This document shows, piece by piece, positions 10,567-22,151 of a stretch of 64,000 nucleotides of DNA (position 1 is the first letter of the stretch; every line of letters starts with the position of its first letter). The stretch is from positions 186,001 through 250,000 of the forward strand of contig BDSL01000015.1 in the NCBI GenBank assembly GCA_003116995.1. Reading direction: 5' to 3'. Source of the stretch: Yamagishiella unicocca (taxonomy: Eukaryota; Chlorophyta; Chlorophyceae; Chlamydomonadales; Volvocaceae). The translations under genes and the position numbers were made by a program. The notes below the pieces were generated by a model, which saw only the letters and a program-made list of their open reading frames with translations, did no database searches and had not been told where the DNA came from.

Positions 10567-12456
10567 CCGCGCAGCTGCGCCCAGCGCCACACGTGCACCG
10601 GCCTTGACCACCGCCCCCACCGTGCCCTCCAGCCCCCACTCCCGCAGCGCCCCCGTCACGCCCGACAGAACCGTGGGTCCCGAGCCGCTGCTCGCAGCCG
10701 CCACGCCCTCCTGCAGCACCGAAACCAGATCCGGAGCCGCCGGAGCTCCCTCGGGCACCCGAGGGACGTCTCGCAGGGAGCGCAGGGCCTGTCGTACATC
10801 TGGTGCCTGCGGGGGGGGAGAACGTTCAGGGCGCGAAGCGCAACGTGCGCAGGGTTTTGGAGTCTCGCGTGGTTTCGGAGGGCAGAGGCAGGCGGGGAAG
10901 TGACGGGCGGCGGATGGTACCGGGCTGGGTGGGTGAGGTCCGTACGACACGGGGAGCTCCGAAACTCCCACCTGCTGCGCAGCGCCCGCTTCGTTGAGCT
11001 GCCTGAGCTGCTCGTTGTAGTGCTCAGTCAGCGCATCCCCCACCGCGCCAGTGACTGCGAGGCCCAGCTGCGGGGGCGCCGCAGCCGCCAACGCGCCCAG
11101 GGCCGTGCAGGCCAGGCTCAGGGGGCCCTGCGTCGCGCGCGCACGTCACAGCCACGGCGGTTAGCAGTTAGGAGTTTGAAGGTTGGCGTCAACCAAGGGT
11201 GCCGGCAGCCCAGCCAGAAGGTGCTGTGCTGCCGGCCAAGTGGCCAGTCGTGTGGCTCGTTAACAAGCCCAGACATACAGCAGATGGACTTGCGGTAGGC
11301 ATAGGGGTTGGGGTGTAGCAAATCTTGGAGAATAGTGGCGGCCCGTTTTAGCGGCAGTTTGAACGGCTTGTTGCGTCTTATGCAAGTGCCTCGAATGCGT
11401 CATCCCCCGGTGGACCCCTCCAACCCTCCTCCCAAGGGTGTTTCCTATCTATCCCCCCTCAAATGGGTTTCCAATCTATCCCCCTCACACGGGTGTTTCC
11501 TATCTACCCCCCTCACACGGGTGCTTCCTACTATCCCCTACCCCAACGCTCCCCAAGCACCGCCTCCTGCCCCGGGGGGACAGGGAGCCTCTCTCACCTG
11601 TCCGAGCGACGGTCTGACCCGATACCGCGGCAGTAGCTGCCGTACGCTCTCCGCCGCCGCCTCTTCCTGCGCCGCGAAGTGCTCGGCGTCCACGCGGCCG
11701 CGGCGGACGCAGCTAAAGCCGCGGAAGAAGTGTACGGCAGCCAACTGGGGGGCGGCGGGGAGGACGAGCAGGAGGGGAAGACGAGTGGCGGCCCAGCCCA
11801 GAGCTTATTGCCCGTGTGCGGTTGTGCGGGGGTGTGTTCGGGTTCTTTAAGTGGGGCGCACGACCGTAACCGGTATGCGCAATTGAAACCGGCAGCGCCC
11901 GAACAAACGCAGCTTGATCCAATGCCTGCACCCACGTACGGAATCCCCCATTGCATCAACCCAGGCACGCAGAGCAAGCGAGACCCTACACGGGTTGCTG
12001 AGCCCGCGGCTCCACGACAACAGAAGGGTTCGACGTGTGGGTCGTCGCCGCTGTTATCCGGCCTCCCAAGGTGCACACCTCCGCTGCGTTGGATGAGCGC
12101 AATACGCGACGGAGGGCGCGATCACGATCGTATTGGTCGTCATGTTCCCCCTCGTAGTCGTGGTCCTGGTCGTAGGAATCGTACTCGTCGTGCGCGGTGC
12201 TGCTGCTGCTGGCTCCCGCTGCGCCGGCGCTGCTACCACCGCTGCCGGGCTGGTCAGCCGATGCGCCTGATGGCCCAGAAGACGCGCCTGAAGACGCGCT
12301 ATAGCTGCGGACGACGTGGCTGTTGGACAGCGATGCGATTGTCGTCAGCCGGCAGCAGAAATCGCTGGCTACACCGACCACACTTGCTACGGGCGAAGCC
12401 TGTAAGCACCCGAAATCATACTCAGTCGGACTCCAACGGCGAAGGCTGAAGACCAT
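10561..12456 (-). CDS. COQ7-like protein (demethoxyubiquinone hydroxylase fold) lacking most di-iron ligands
   Basis: Four exons: 12079-12456, 11598-11744, 10972-11127, 10561-10806 (308 aa). The N-terminus is rich in Arg/Ser/Ala, with LRRW and RSYSASS, and looks like a mitochondrial presequence. The body aligns without gaps to COQ7: LRSSNAAE for LRVDHAGE, AAVHFFRGFSCV for the ANRIYAGQ helix, RVRPS for RVRPT, LGALAAAAPPQ for the glycine-rich helix, EHYNEQLRQL for HHYNNQIRTL, and a C-terminal AGARVALGAAARL. Of the family's six metal ligands only the first Glu (E126) and the Glu of the first ExxH (E153) remain. The His of that motif is Ala156, the third-helix EE is Gly205-Asp206, and the last ExxH is absent. 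Hydroxylase activity is therefore unlikely. A pseudoenzyme or scaffold role in the CoQ complex is inferred. A pseudogene is less likely, since all splice sites and frames are intact. Confidence 0.75.
11433..11541. repeat. about 29-bp tandem repeat in the COQ7-like gene intron
   Basis: Roughly four imperfect copies built from cacgggtgtttcctatct and a run of C's lie in the intron between exons 2 and 3 of the COQ7-like gene. Confidence 0.7.
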
Positions 12457-13450
12457 TTGTCCTCACATAGTCATGAAGCCTTACCGGGAGCGCTGAAGAC
12501 GGCGAATTAGCAGCGAGTTGTACCAAACGCATCACAGGTCTCAGTAACGCCATCACAGGTAATATGTCAGTATGCAACACTCGTATACCAAAACTGTTAG
12601 TTTACCGCAAGGGTTTTCGCTTGCAATAGCACATGTGTGCCGAAGTAGACGTCATATTAGAATTCAAATGATCGGAGCCATGGCATACTGCACCTGCTGA
12701 CGTCCATGTGTGTCGGGAGTACGACTGGCGTCGAAGCCTTAAGCAAGCAGGGCTTCCATTGAGCTGCAACCTGATCACACACATCCAAAGACGGGTACCG
12801 TCTTCTTCGTGAAGCAGATGTTCGTGTAAAATATTTGCGGTGTAAAGGGATGCGTTCTGAGGGCTGAAAGCGATTGGAGCAGCAACCGTACGGTAGAAGA
12901 CATGAAAACAGGGAGAGGCAAGTGCTGTAACGGAGCGTTGAGTCCGACAGGTAACGACAGGTAAAGGTTAACGAAGGGATGAGTGCGATGTCAATTTGTT
13001 ACAGGTTGTATTGGCTCACGCTAGTAGCAGGCCTCCCCCCATACCGTAACGGACTTTCGTCAAAGGGCGCAATCCCAACACCAATATTGCAATCGTGATT
13101 ATTCCCGTAATTACTGTGGTCGCGCTCTTCGTTGGTGGCGACCAACGGCCAAGCTCCATACTGCCATGACGTACACTCCCAGGACACAGACAAGCACCGG
13201 CCGTTCCCAACAGCCAGCTCTGCAGCTGCTGCAGCTATTCACAAGGCATAAAGAGAGCCGGCTAACATGGGTCCTAGGCCCGCCCCCTCACGATCGTGCT
13301 CTACGAAGCACTTGAATGGCACGGGCCCTACATCCACCCCCCAAAGAAACATTACGCTCTGCGGCATGCATAGTAAGGCCCACCCAGGCAGCCTGGCACT
13401 GGTAGTGTGGGGTGTACTGCAGTCAGCGGTGAGCGCCCACAATCATGAAA
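12457..13450. other. upstream region of the COQ7-like gene and left flank of the Helitron
   Basis: Lower GC than its surroundings, with no supported gene. The 3' terminus of the Helitron (CTRR preceded by a hairpin) should lie in the right part of this stretch. An inverted repeat ccaggc-a-gcctgg at about 13385-13397 is a possible terminal hairpin. I could not fix the end with confidence. Confidence 0.4.
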
Positions 13451-16400
13451 TCACACCAGGGGGTCAGCATCCAGGTCATCAGCATCCGCGCTGAAGTCTT
13501 GCATAGTGCGGTCGATGGGAGGCGGCACTGGCGGCCGGATGTCCCCCATGAGCGCCACCCCATCCTCTTGCGGTTGCGAGAAGCCAGGCATCCGCACTGG
13601 CTCAAACATGTCTGGCGTGAGGCGGCCCACGATTTTGAGGAGCGAGCGCTCAGTCACCCGCGAGAGCATGACATAGAGGAGGCCAGGAACAAAGGCATCT
13701 CGGGCGTGTAGAATTGTGGACGATGCGAGTGTGGCCCCCTGTTCAGAGCAGGTTTGGGCAAAGAGGCAGCATAAGTAAGGTCATTGCGCAGTATGGGGTC
13801 TGCCAAAAAAGAGAACTGTTTGGGGCGTTGAGAGCGGCCGGGACCCTGCTGGAGGTGGGGCAATTTCGCAGGGAATGGCGCACCTGTGCCCGGTGGGCTG
13901 TTATGGCCCAGCCCAGTGCCAGAGGAAAGGTGGACTTGTAGTACATGGCACCATTCAGCGCTTTCCGGCTCGTCTTCCTGCGGGAGATCGTAATGGCTTT
14001 GCCGGTGTCATCGAGGACGAGGCAGACACTGACCAGCTTGCCAGACGCATCAAAGTTGAGCTTTGTTACGACCCCTGTAGCTCCATTGGCGGCTCCCCGT
14101 GCGAGGTCGCAGTTCTCCGTAAGGATAACCCGCGACTTGACGGCCACCTCAGACAGGGTGCGGAAATCCGGGGCACGCAGCCAGGCATCAAGCGTGGTGA
14201 GGTCGTGTGGGTCAGTCACATTGTGAACAAGGGGGCAGGCATGGACCTCGTCAACCACAGCCTCGTCCTCGAGACGGTGGAGGATGTTGAGGTTGTGGAG
14301 GCGGGCATCCTCGCGTGTGGTGCACAGGACTGTGGTATCGAGCTGCACTGATGTGGCAACGGCAGCCTCGGTGATGTACATGGGGTTCTGGGCTGTAAAG
14401 GCACCAAAAGTGTCATCAATTTCGCGCTGTGTTGGCAGCCGGACACGAATGGTGTCCAGGAAGGCGGCAAAGACAGCATCACGGGCATGGCGCACTGATA
14501 CGGGAAGGTGGATGTGACGCGCTTGGCGCCACAGCGGTGAAGAGCTAATACAGCACCGGGTGCACAGTTGAGACCGTGCCTCCTCTGCTGGTAGACGGTT
14601 GAGGTGAGTGCAAACTGGGGGCAACTGGGCATGGATAGGAGGGATGCAAGGGGCGGGACAGTGGGAGGACGTGCGGTTGGCGGCTTGTAAAGCAGGAAGT
14701 AGGGCTCCAGCCTAAACAGTGGCCCATCCCACTGGGTGTCATGCAAGTGGGCAGGCCTCTTAGCTGATACCCTGAGTACAGGGGCCAAGGGAGATGTGCA
14801 TCTGTATCTGCTACGGGAGGCAAACAAACACACACTATGTGGCACAGCCACTGCCACAGCCTTGGCAGCCATACCTGTGCATGGTCTCCCACCAGGATGA
14901 TCAGCTTGCAGGCCAGCATGTCTGCGATGCTGGGCAGCCCTGTGCTGTGCCAAATGGCAAGGATGGACCGCATCAGCTGCTCCGCTGTCATCATGGAGAA
15001 CTCGTCCAGGATGAAGACATCGGTGCTCCGCATGGCTTCAGCTCGAGCATCTGTCGAACGCATCTCGCGGAAATGGGACGGTGCCCCCCGAGTCCCAACT
15101 GGCAGGTTAAAAGCGGCATGGTTGGTTGAAGCATAGCGACTAAGGCGCACTGCCGCCGCACCAGTGGATGCGGAGAGCTGCACAATTTTGCCACGCTGGC
15201 GCAAGAGGCGAGTAAGCTTCTTGGTGGTGAACGTCTTGCCACTGCCTGGTCCGCCACTGAGCACAACGAGGCCGTTGAGCTGCGACAGGATTGCATCCAC
15301 TGACAGCTGCTGATGTGCCGTCAAGGGAGTATCATCAAGCTCCTCGAACTCGGATGTCAGAGCAGCTGCCTGCCGAGCATCGCGAGCCGCTGCACGGAGC
15401 CTAGCACGCTCAGCCTGGCGCGCGAGGCGTGCCTGGGGAGTGTCGTCCGTGGCGTCCACTGCGGGGTCCCCAGCAGCTTCCCCATCAACAGCTGTGTCCC
15501 CAGCTACAGCTGCCGTGAGTGCGATGTCAGCATCTTCACCAAACATCTCCAGGGACTCATCCGGAGAGTACTTGGAGAGAACAGCGGCAAGCATGGCGTG
15601 CCGTTTCTCAAAGTCAAACAGGTGGTACGCTGAATACCTGTGGTAGCATGCAACAGTTGAGTTGCGCTTAAGGCTTGCTGGCGGAGCACTACCCAAGGTA
15701 GAACGATGGGCGTGGTGGAACATTCTATAGTGGGGTATGATAGGTTTTGCACGGTCCCTGGTGGTTCTGGTAAGGAAGGCGGGCCATGAAGTGGTCCAGT
15801 GCCGCCGAGCCCCCCTCCTGTGTGTGTATGTATGAGCTTAAAAATGGCAGGTGCATGTGTCACATCCAGCTGACGTAGCCCTGGGGTTAGGAAAGGTGAT
15901 GGATTCGACGCCAGTTGCACACTTACGCTGAAAGGTGGGTGTCAAGGTCGTCGGTATTGTTAATGACCTGCCGCAGTTGGCACTCCTCAAAGTAGGTGCC
16001 CGACCGATTGGCTTCTGACAGGAGATCAGCCTCATGTCGGAAGGGGACATGCTCCAACAGCAGGTTGTAAAAGAAGCCCTCAGGGTTGGCAGAGGGGTCG
16101 AACTCAGTGAACCGCACTAGTGCTGCCTCCTCCAGCCGGAACAGGCGCTGGTTGGTCTGGGTGAGGCCGCAGAATGTGGCATTTCGCGGGGTGCCATCTC
16201 CATCATGTACACGATATTGAGTAAAGTACTTCTTGAAGGTCACTGCTTCCAGCTGGGTCGGCCGTGTAGAGTAGACCTCAATGGGGGCGATGCTAAGCTT
16301 GTTGTTGCCATGTAGCTTGCCTGCCTTGCCGGTGCTGAGTACTCGCCGTGTGCGGGATGTGACTGGAGAGCTGTCAATGTACTTGACGGCGGAAGACATC

Positions 16401-19400
16401 ATGACCTGCTTGGGAGCATGGTGTGAGCCATGTCAGTCCAGAGCTGACAGACATAGGGTGCTGACATTGGAACTGCAGGGGCTTGCGTGGTACGAGGAGC
16501 CTGCCCACATAGCATGGCATGGACTGCCATGAATCTGCACGGTCCCCCACATTACACAAAGTCTGGAAGGCATGCGTTGAAACGAAGAAATGTCTTGTAT
16601 TGTAGGCTACAAGTTTAAGAGGCCTTACCTAGAGCCCCAGGGGCCCAAGCCCATGTCAAGATGAACGGCATATGCAAGAGGGCTTACCGTTGGGATGCCA
16701 GCCAGAGTCATGTACGCCAGGGTAGGGCTGATGACACTGGAACAGTAGAAGGCGGATATCATGGCTGCCAGGTAGTTGGGAGTGCTGCTCCCATCAGGCC
16801 CTTTGTCATCAAGTCCCAGGGCAACGCGGGAGGCCTCACTGATGTCGACGGCCCCAATGGGCTCCGTCTGGGCCAGAGAGTGTACAGAGGGGAAAGGGAG
16901 CACATGGTGAGAGGTCGTCCATGCTAAGGTTCAGAAAGGGTTGGAGGTTGTTGTTTAGGTACGTACAGGAGACAAGGCCAAACACCCATGGTGGCACTTA
17001 CTACAATGGGTTGAGGCCACACATGAATAGCGTGTCTCTGGGCATGGCATTAGTGCTTCTAGGATTCACTGGCAGGTAGAGGTGCGGGCTGTTACCTTCA
17101 TGGCGTACTTGAGGATGTAAAAGGACCAGCTGGACGAGTTAATGCGCTGGATGTTAAGGTGAGCTCCCCAGAGGAGTGCCAGAACTGGGTGGTAAGGGAC
17201 TACATTGCGGTGGGCCCATGTCGGCCGGTAGTACTGGTAACGCATGGTGGTGGCATCTATCGTGGGCTGGGCGTGGGGGTGCGGTGCCCAGGGGAATTTA
17301 TATTTGCAGTGCCCCGATGCGCAGCAACCCGCCTCCCCTGCCGGGTTGCATGTGTGCATCTGTTTCCTCAGGACATGGTGAAGGACATCTGCTGAGTGCG
17401 GGTCATCGGGGACTTCCCAGTAATCCTTTGTTGTGGGGCAGGTTGGTGCAGAGGCGTCCCCAAGATACCTCGCTGGCACACATGCAATCACCTCAGAAGA
17501 CACTGTGTCCACATCATCGGGATGCACCCAGAGAATAATGTGTGCATGTAAGGCGTGCCGGTTCTGGACTTCATATCGCACCACCCAATGCAGCACCCGG
17601 CCCAACACGCCCCCCCGGCTCTCAGAACCCCGGTCGGCTTTCAGGACGTCCTTCATAAAGGTCTGGATGCGTGTGTGCGCCAAGTAGGCATTCTCAGCTG
17701 GGGCATCCTTCCAGGTGTAACCCTGACAAAAGCTGTGTTTGTTTGGAGTTGGGGGGGAGGGGCGAGGTTGAGGGTTACTGATGATGACTGCTACCAGGTC
17801 ATATTATCCATGATGGGTGCAGCTAGCAGAAGGGCGGTTCGTAGGCCTGTGCCAGATTCAAGCTTGTGCCAGATGTGGGTTGCTTCTTCTGTATGGAAGT
17901 AGGAAGATGCCGTTCTTTGCAATGGGGTTTTGGCTGCAGAGTAGTATGAGGCGCAGTCGTGCAGAGTGGGGTGCAGAGCACAGCGAGGTAATGCGAAAGG
18001 GGGGTGAAGCTGACCATGTGCTGTAAGTGGTGCTCTTCGGAAAGATGGGGCACAAAGTTGCTGGGTGGGTGGTAAACCATAGGTACGCAAGTGGGTGGGG
18101 AGGACCAATCAAAGTGCACATAGGATAGAGAATTTGGAGCCAAGCACGTAGAATCCAATACGATGGTGCAGGCACGGCGGTTGCCATATTCAGTTCCCAA
18201 TCCCTTGGCTACTTGTGTACCCACCCGGCTATACCCATACTCACTCTTGGAGCTTTTCCTCAAGGGACTGCACCTCTGGCCACTTGGTCTCACTGACTTC
18301 ATCAGTAGTGAGCGTCAGGAAAAACGATGGCATGCCCCATTTGTCCACAAGGCACAGCAAGTCCTGGAGGTTGCTCCGATGCCAGGCGGGGGTGTTTGGG
18401 ATTGTGGCGGGAATCTTGTGGCGTATAACATGTCGTACAGCATCCTCATCAGTAGCCTGGGGATGCGTTGCCTTGTACTTGTGCAGGGAGGTCTCCATGA
18501 CAGCCTGCCAAAGCAGGTTTTTGCAGGTGGCGGTGGGTGTGAGGGGTTGGGGGTTCGAAACGTTTGCCAGGTGATGGTGTAGGCTGCGTTGAGGTCCTGG
18601 ACGATGCCTATACATACAACACACTTCCTATGAACAATGGATCCGCTTATCGTTAATAGGTGGCCCCTTTGCCCATATCCTTCACAGCAACTGTAATGAA
18701 CTGCAATGCCCCACCTTATGATAAGCTACTTCTCATACCGAGAGCAAGGGTCCCAGCCGATCTGCTTTGGTTGGTACCCGCCTTACCTCAAGGTGGGGCT
18801 CCTTGAAGCGCGCGGATTGGCGCAGGACGTACATGAGCAGCATGTATGGCTTGCACAACGTCCAGGGGCTGAACAGGCACTGCATGCGGTAATGGAGGTA
18901 CTTAACCAAGGTAGTGGCTCCAAAGAAAGCGCCGCTGCCAAATGGAAATAAGTACGGAAAAGAGGCAACTTCTGCAGTCACACCAGGCGGGCCACCCTGG
19001 GTTTCTGTGCCATTCTCATTCACACGCAAGGCATGCACTGGATGGTCAACAGCACGTGGTGCCAGCGTGCCAGCGTCGTACACTGTGGGCTTCTGCGAGC
19101 CCTGCAATCTCGCAGTGGGGATTACAACGCTGAGGTTGCTCCTGACAGCAGCATCGGCCTCGGCTGTTGCCATGGCCAATGGGCTGCGCTGCTTGGCATC
19201 ACTGGCAAAGGACGCAACAGCTTCCGGTGTCAGGTATGGCAAGGGACGTGATAGTGGAGCCTGCTCCAGAAGTGTCAGGTAGCGTGTGATGATGGGATTG
19301 TGCAGCACCGACCACGCCAGGACTTCCCGCAGCGCTGCTGGTAGGCTTGTCGCACGTGACCAGTCCACAGGGTTCCAATTGAGAATGAGAGCTGCCATGC

Positions 19401-20717
19401 AGTGCTGCACACGTAAGCGGGCTGCCATGTAGCCGTATGCATGTGCCAGAAACCCTATTCCCACATCCACAAGAGCCAGCCGCATTTGCTGCAGAGGGTC
19501 CAAGCACAGGACGGCCTTCATGTAGTTCGGTGTCATGAACACCACATGCTGCAGGTGGGGATTGCTAGGCGTAGGTGTGGGTTTGCAGGTTGGACACACA
19601 TGCCACCTGCCATCACTGGCTTTAAGGTTTCCAGCGTGCAAGCCGTTGTACAGCTGGTAAGGTGGGATCGCATCGCTGGACTCTGGCTGCAGCAGGTGCC
19701 AGTTGGCGAGGCTGTTGCCAATGTCAAAGGTGCAGACCCCGCAAAAGGCGCACACTATGAGCGCGGTTGCCAGGAGAGCGGCGGTGACAGCTTGCCAGGC
19801 TGTGCGTCGCTGGCCGATCCCATGCGTGTTGCCATGGCCACCTCCCACCCAGCTCTTAGCCCACAGGCCAGTTGGCACATGCTCGACAATATCCGGCGGG
19901 TAGGCACTGGCTGCTGCAGGAGGTGGTTGCACCTCGGGTGGTGCTGCCAACACGGGTGGGGCCAGGCCAGCCGCCTGTCGTACTGCGGCGAGGGGCACTT
20001 GGTGGATGGCGTTCCGCGTCTGCTCCAGGACAACAGCATGGTCATGCTGTGCAGCCCACTCTGCGAGGATGTCGGACGCCTGGAAGTTGGTGCCTGGTGA
20101 GAGGACCGCCAAGGCTGCTGTCAGCTGCTGGGCACGGTATAGCATTGGTGCCTCGCTGAAGGTGATGCCAACGGCTGCTGCAGCAGTGAAGAGGTGCACC
20201 CGGCGCTGGCCAGTCCAGGTGCGTGGTCCAACTGTGATGCCAAAGTAGGCCCTTTGGCCCTCCAAGGTAGGGCAGGTGACTAGGCATACTTCCATTGGCT
20301 GCCCAGAGCCTCCCACAAAGGCCACCTGCTGTCCACCTTGTGTCAACGCAGTGATGCCGATATGTAGGGCCACTGCTACACATGTCAGTTCAGCCACCCC
20401 GCCACGTACTTGTCCCTCCAGCATGCTGGCCCGGTACACAGCAGCCGTGCAGTCGCTTGGCAGGCCCGACCCATGCTGCTTGGCGATGCTTGGCCACATG
20501 CTGCCCCAGTTGGCCTCAATCATGCTCATGGCGACCTCCCTCATGACCAGTGGGTGGGGAACATCCGGTGCCTTGGCAGTGATGAGGGCCTCATACACAG
20601 CGCAGAAGATGGGGTCAGGGCAGGCAGCCCGCTTGCCCGCATCCGGTGGGATCATCGTGCAGCCCTGAAGGGGGTCCACCGGGACTGCTGCGGCACCTGC
20701 GGTGCCTCCCACAGGCC
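13451..20717 (-). CDS. Helitron Rep/helicase (RepHel) with N-terminal OTU-like region, multi-exon
   Basis: Exons that I can delimit: 18787-20717 (N-terminal part and start of the Helitron-like N domain, FPYLFPFGSGAFFG); one ending at 18245 (GMPSFFLTLTTDE...WPEVQS); about 17090-17730 (Rep); about 16684-16890; about 15930-16415; about 14910-15650; about 13880-14640; 13451-13738. Rep motifs are HALHAHIILWV (HUH, near 17540) and YILKYAMK (two catalytic Tyr, near 17110). Helicase motifs are GGPGSGKT (near 15245), ILDEFSMM (near 15000), LVGDHAQ, ENCDLARGA, GWAITAHRAQ and YVMLSRV. Residues 30-200 resemble an OTU cysteine protease (CAVYEAL, then EGQVRGGVAELTCVA), but the catalytic triad is not certain. 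A leading exon up to 20975 (GDPCPCCAGSHL) is possible. An exon between 17730 and 18245 is required by phase and was not resolved. Confidence 0.88.
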
Positions 20718-20975
20718 CTGTCAACAAGAAAACAATGGAAGGGTGCTTTAGTACGGCTTGGAGGTAAGCAGATGACTTGTAAGGTGGGAACCGGCACAAC
20801 AGGGACATGGATCACCAAGTTTACGCCACGTTACTTCGTCGTTGCACTGTGGTGTACCTGCTGGCCCGGTTGGCAGGCTCGGTGGGGGTGGGCGAGACGG
20901 CTTGCCCATGGATGGCCGGCCCCCGACCTTAGGTTTAAGACCTGCGGCCAAGGTCGTGATGCAAAAGGATTGCAT
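13451..20975 (-). mobile_element. autonomous Helitron transposon (ends not resolved)
   Basis: The minus strand carries the full set of Helitron protein regions in order: a cysteine-bearing N-terminal exon, an OTU-like region, the Helitron-like N domain, a HUH Rep nuclease with two tyrosines, and a Pif1-type superfamily 1 helicase. Rolling-circle transposition with insertion between A and T is the known family mechanism. The limits given are those of the coding region. The 5'-TC and CTRR-3' termini lie outside it and were not identified. There are no frame-breaking stops inside the recognised domains, so the copy may be young. Confidence 0.93.
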
Positions 20976-21124
20976 CGGTTTGGCTTATAACATATGTGAA
21001 AGTATTTCAGAAAAAGTCTGAAGTGAAGCATAACGTGGAATGTGGGACGGCTAGGCGGACATGAGGTGCAGCATCTTTCAGCAGGGCTTCAGTGCTGCAG
21101 CGTTTCTTGCCTGGGTCCTTGAAG

Positions 21125-21588
21125 TTACAGTATTCTACACACACCTGTCAGTGTTCCTCCTACATTTCCGGCAATACTTGCGCCTCCATCTTCAGCGATT
21201 TCTCCAGCTGAGCCAGATGCCACTGAGAACAAGGCCAGTAAGGAGGCTCCAGCAGTCGAGCCCCAGAACACAGCTAGCTTCCCAGCATCTGTCGTGATGC
21301 GATTTGCGGAACAACATCAGCTCTGGTGCGGCCGGACGGCAGAGGATAAGAATACGTACCGTTCGAGCTCGCATGGCATACCAGGCGCTCGACTTCGTCC
21401 AAGCTGCGAACCACCAGCTTCGGCCTCCCTTGTTCCCCTAACCTCGACGTGCCTAGCCTCAGTACCGCGGCATGATTTCTTAGGTATTTGCTACGTTGCG
21501 CAGGCGTGAGGTTCGGTCGAAGAGCAGCTAAGACATCGGTAGCTGCAATTGCGTTGTGGGCAGCATATATCGTGTGAAAGGTCTCCAT
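21125..21588 (-). CDS. possible small two-exon gene, unknown product
   Basis: An open frame begins with ATG at 21588 and reads METFHTIYAAHNAIAATDV and on through LTPAQRSKYLRNHAAVLRL. It meets a GTACGT donor after 21360. A C/T-rich acceptor before 21222 restores the same frame (VASGSAGEIAEDGGAS) and leads to a stop at 21127-21125, about 107 residues in all. No family recognised. Codon use is less GC-biased than in the neighbouring genes, so this may be a decayed transposon fragment or chance. It lies just beyond the coding 5' end of the Helitron. Confidence 0.25.
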
Positions 21589-21627
21589 GTCAATTATTGC
21601 GTAGCAGGTGCGAGATCGGCATAACAC

Positions 21628-22151
21628 GCAGTGGTCGGTTCAAACGCCTGACAACTTCCTTCTACAGAACATGCAGCTTTACACGTGTCCCACAGGACCT
21701 TAATTCATTAAGGGCTTTAAGGTGTTTCTGCTTTATGTTCATGCAGCGATTTACTTCCGCGGCAACTCCAACGAAATATCGGCGTCGGCAGTACATTATA
21801 CGGTCCCGGCCGTCTCCACATACGATCTCGGCTTTTTTCAGCAGGGAATGTCATGACGAGCATCCTCCACGCAGCTTTCCGACGCTCGCTTGTATTTTTG
21901 CATTTTAGGGGTGTCCGTTCTGCATTCGGCCAAGTGGGCAGCCGGTCCGTCTGTGCTGCTCGTCCGACCCGTGTACCATAGTCTAAAGTCGGCATCGGCG
22001 GTAGTTTCATACGAGCTCGTCTGGGGCAAATCTCGCTACAATGGTCTGCTTAATCAGTTGAGTCTTCAACCACAACGCTTTACACCGCGGATAGACAGTC
22101 CGCAACCTTTCGGAGCTGAGTTACCGCGCGCTGCTTGTTCGCATCGCAAGA
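21628..22151. other. low-GC intergenic stretch upstream of the FNR-like gene
   Basis: Several short open frames exist on both strands (for example 21717-22010 on the minus strand), but none shows splice continuity or similarity. The promoter of the FNR-like gene should be here. Confidence 0.4.
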
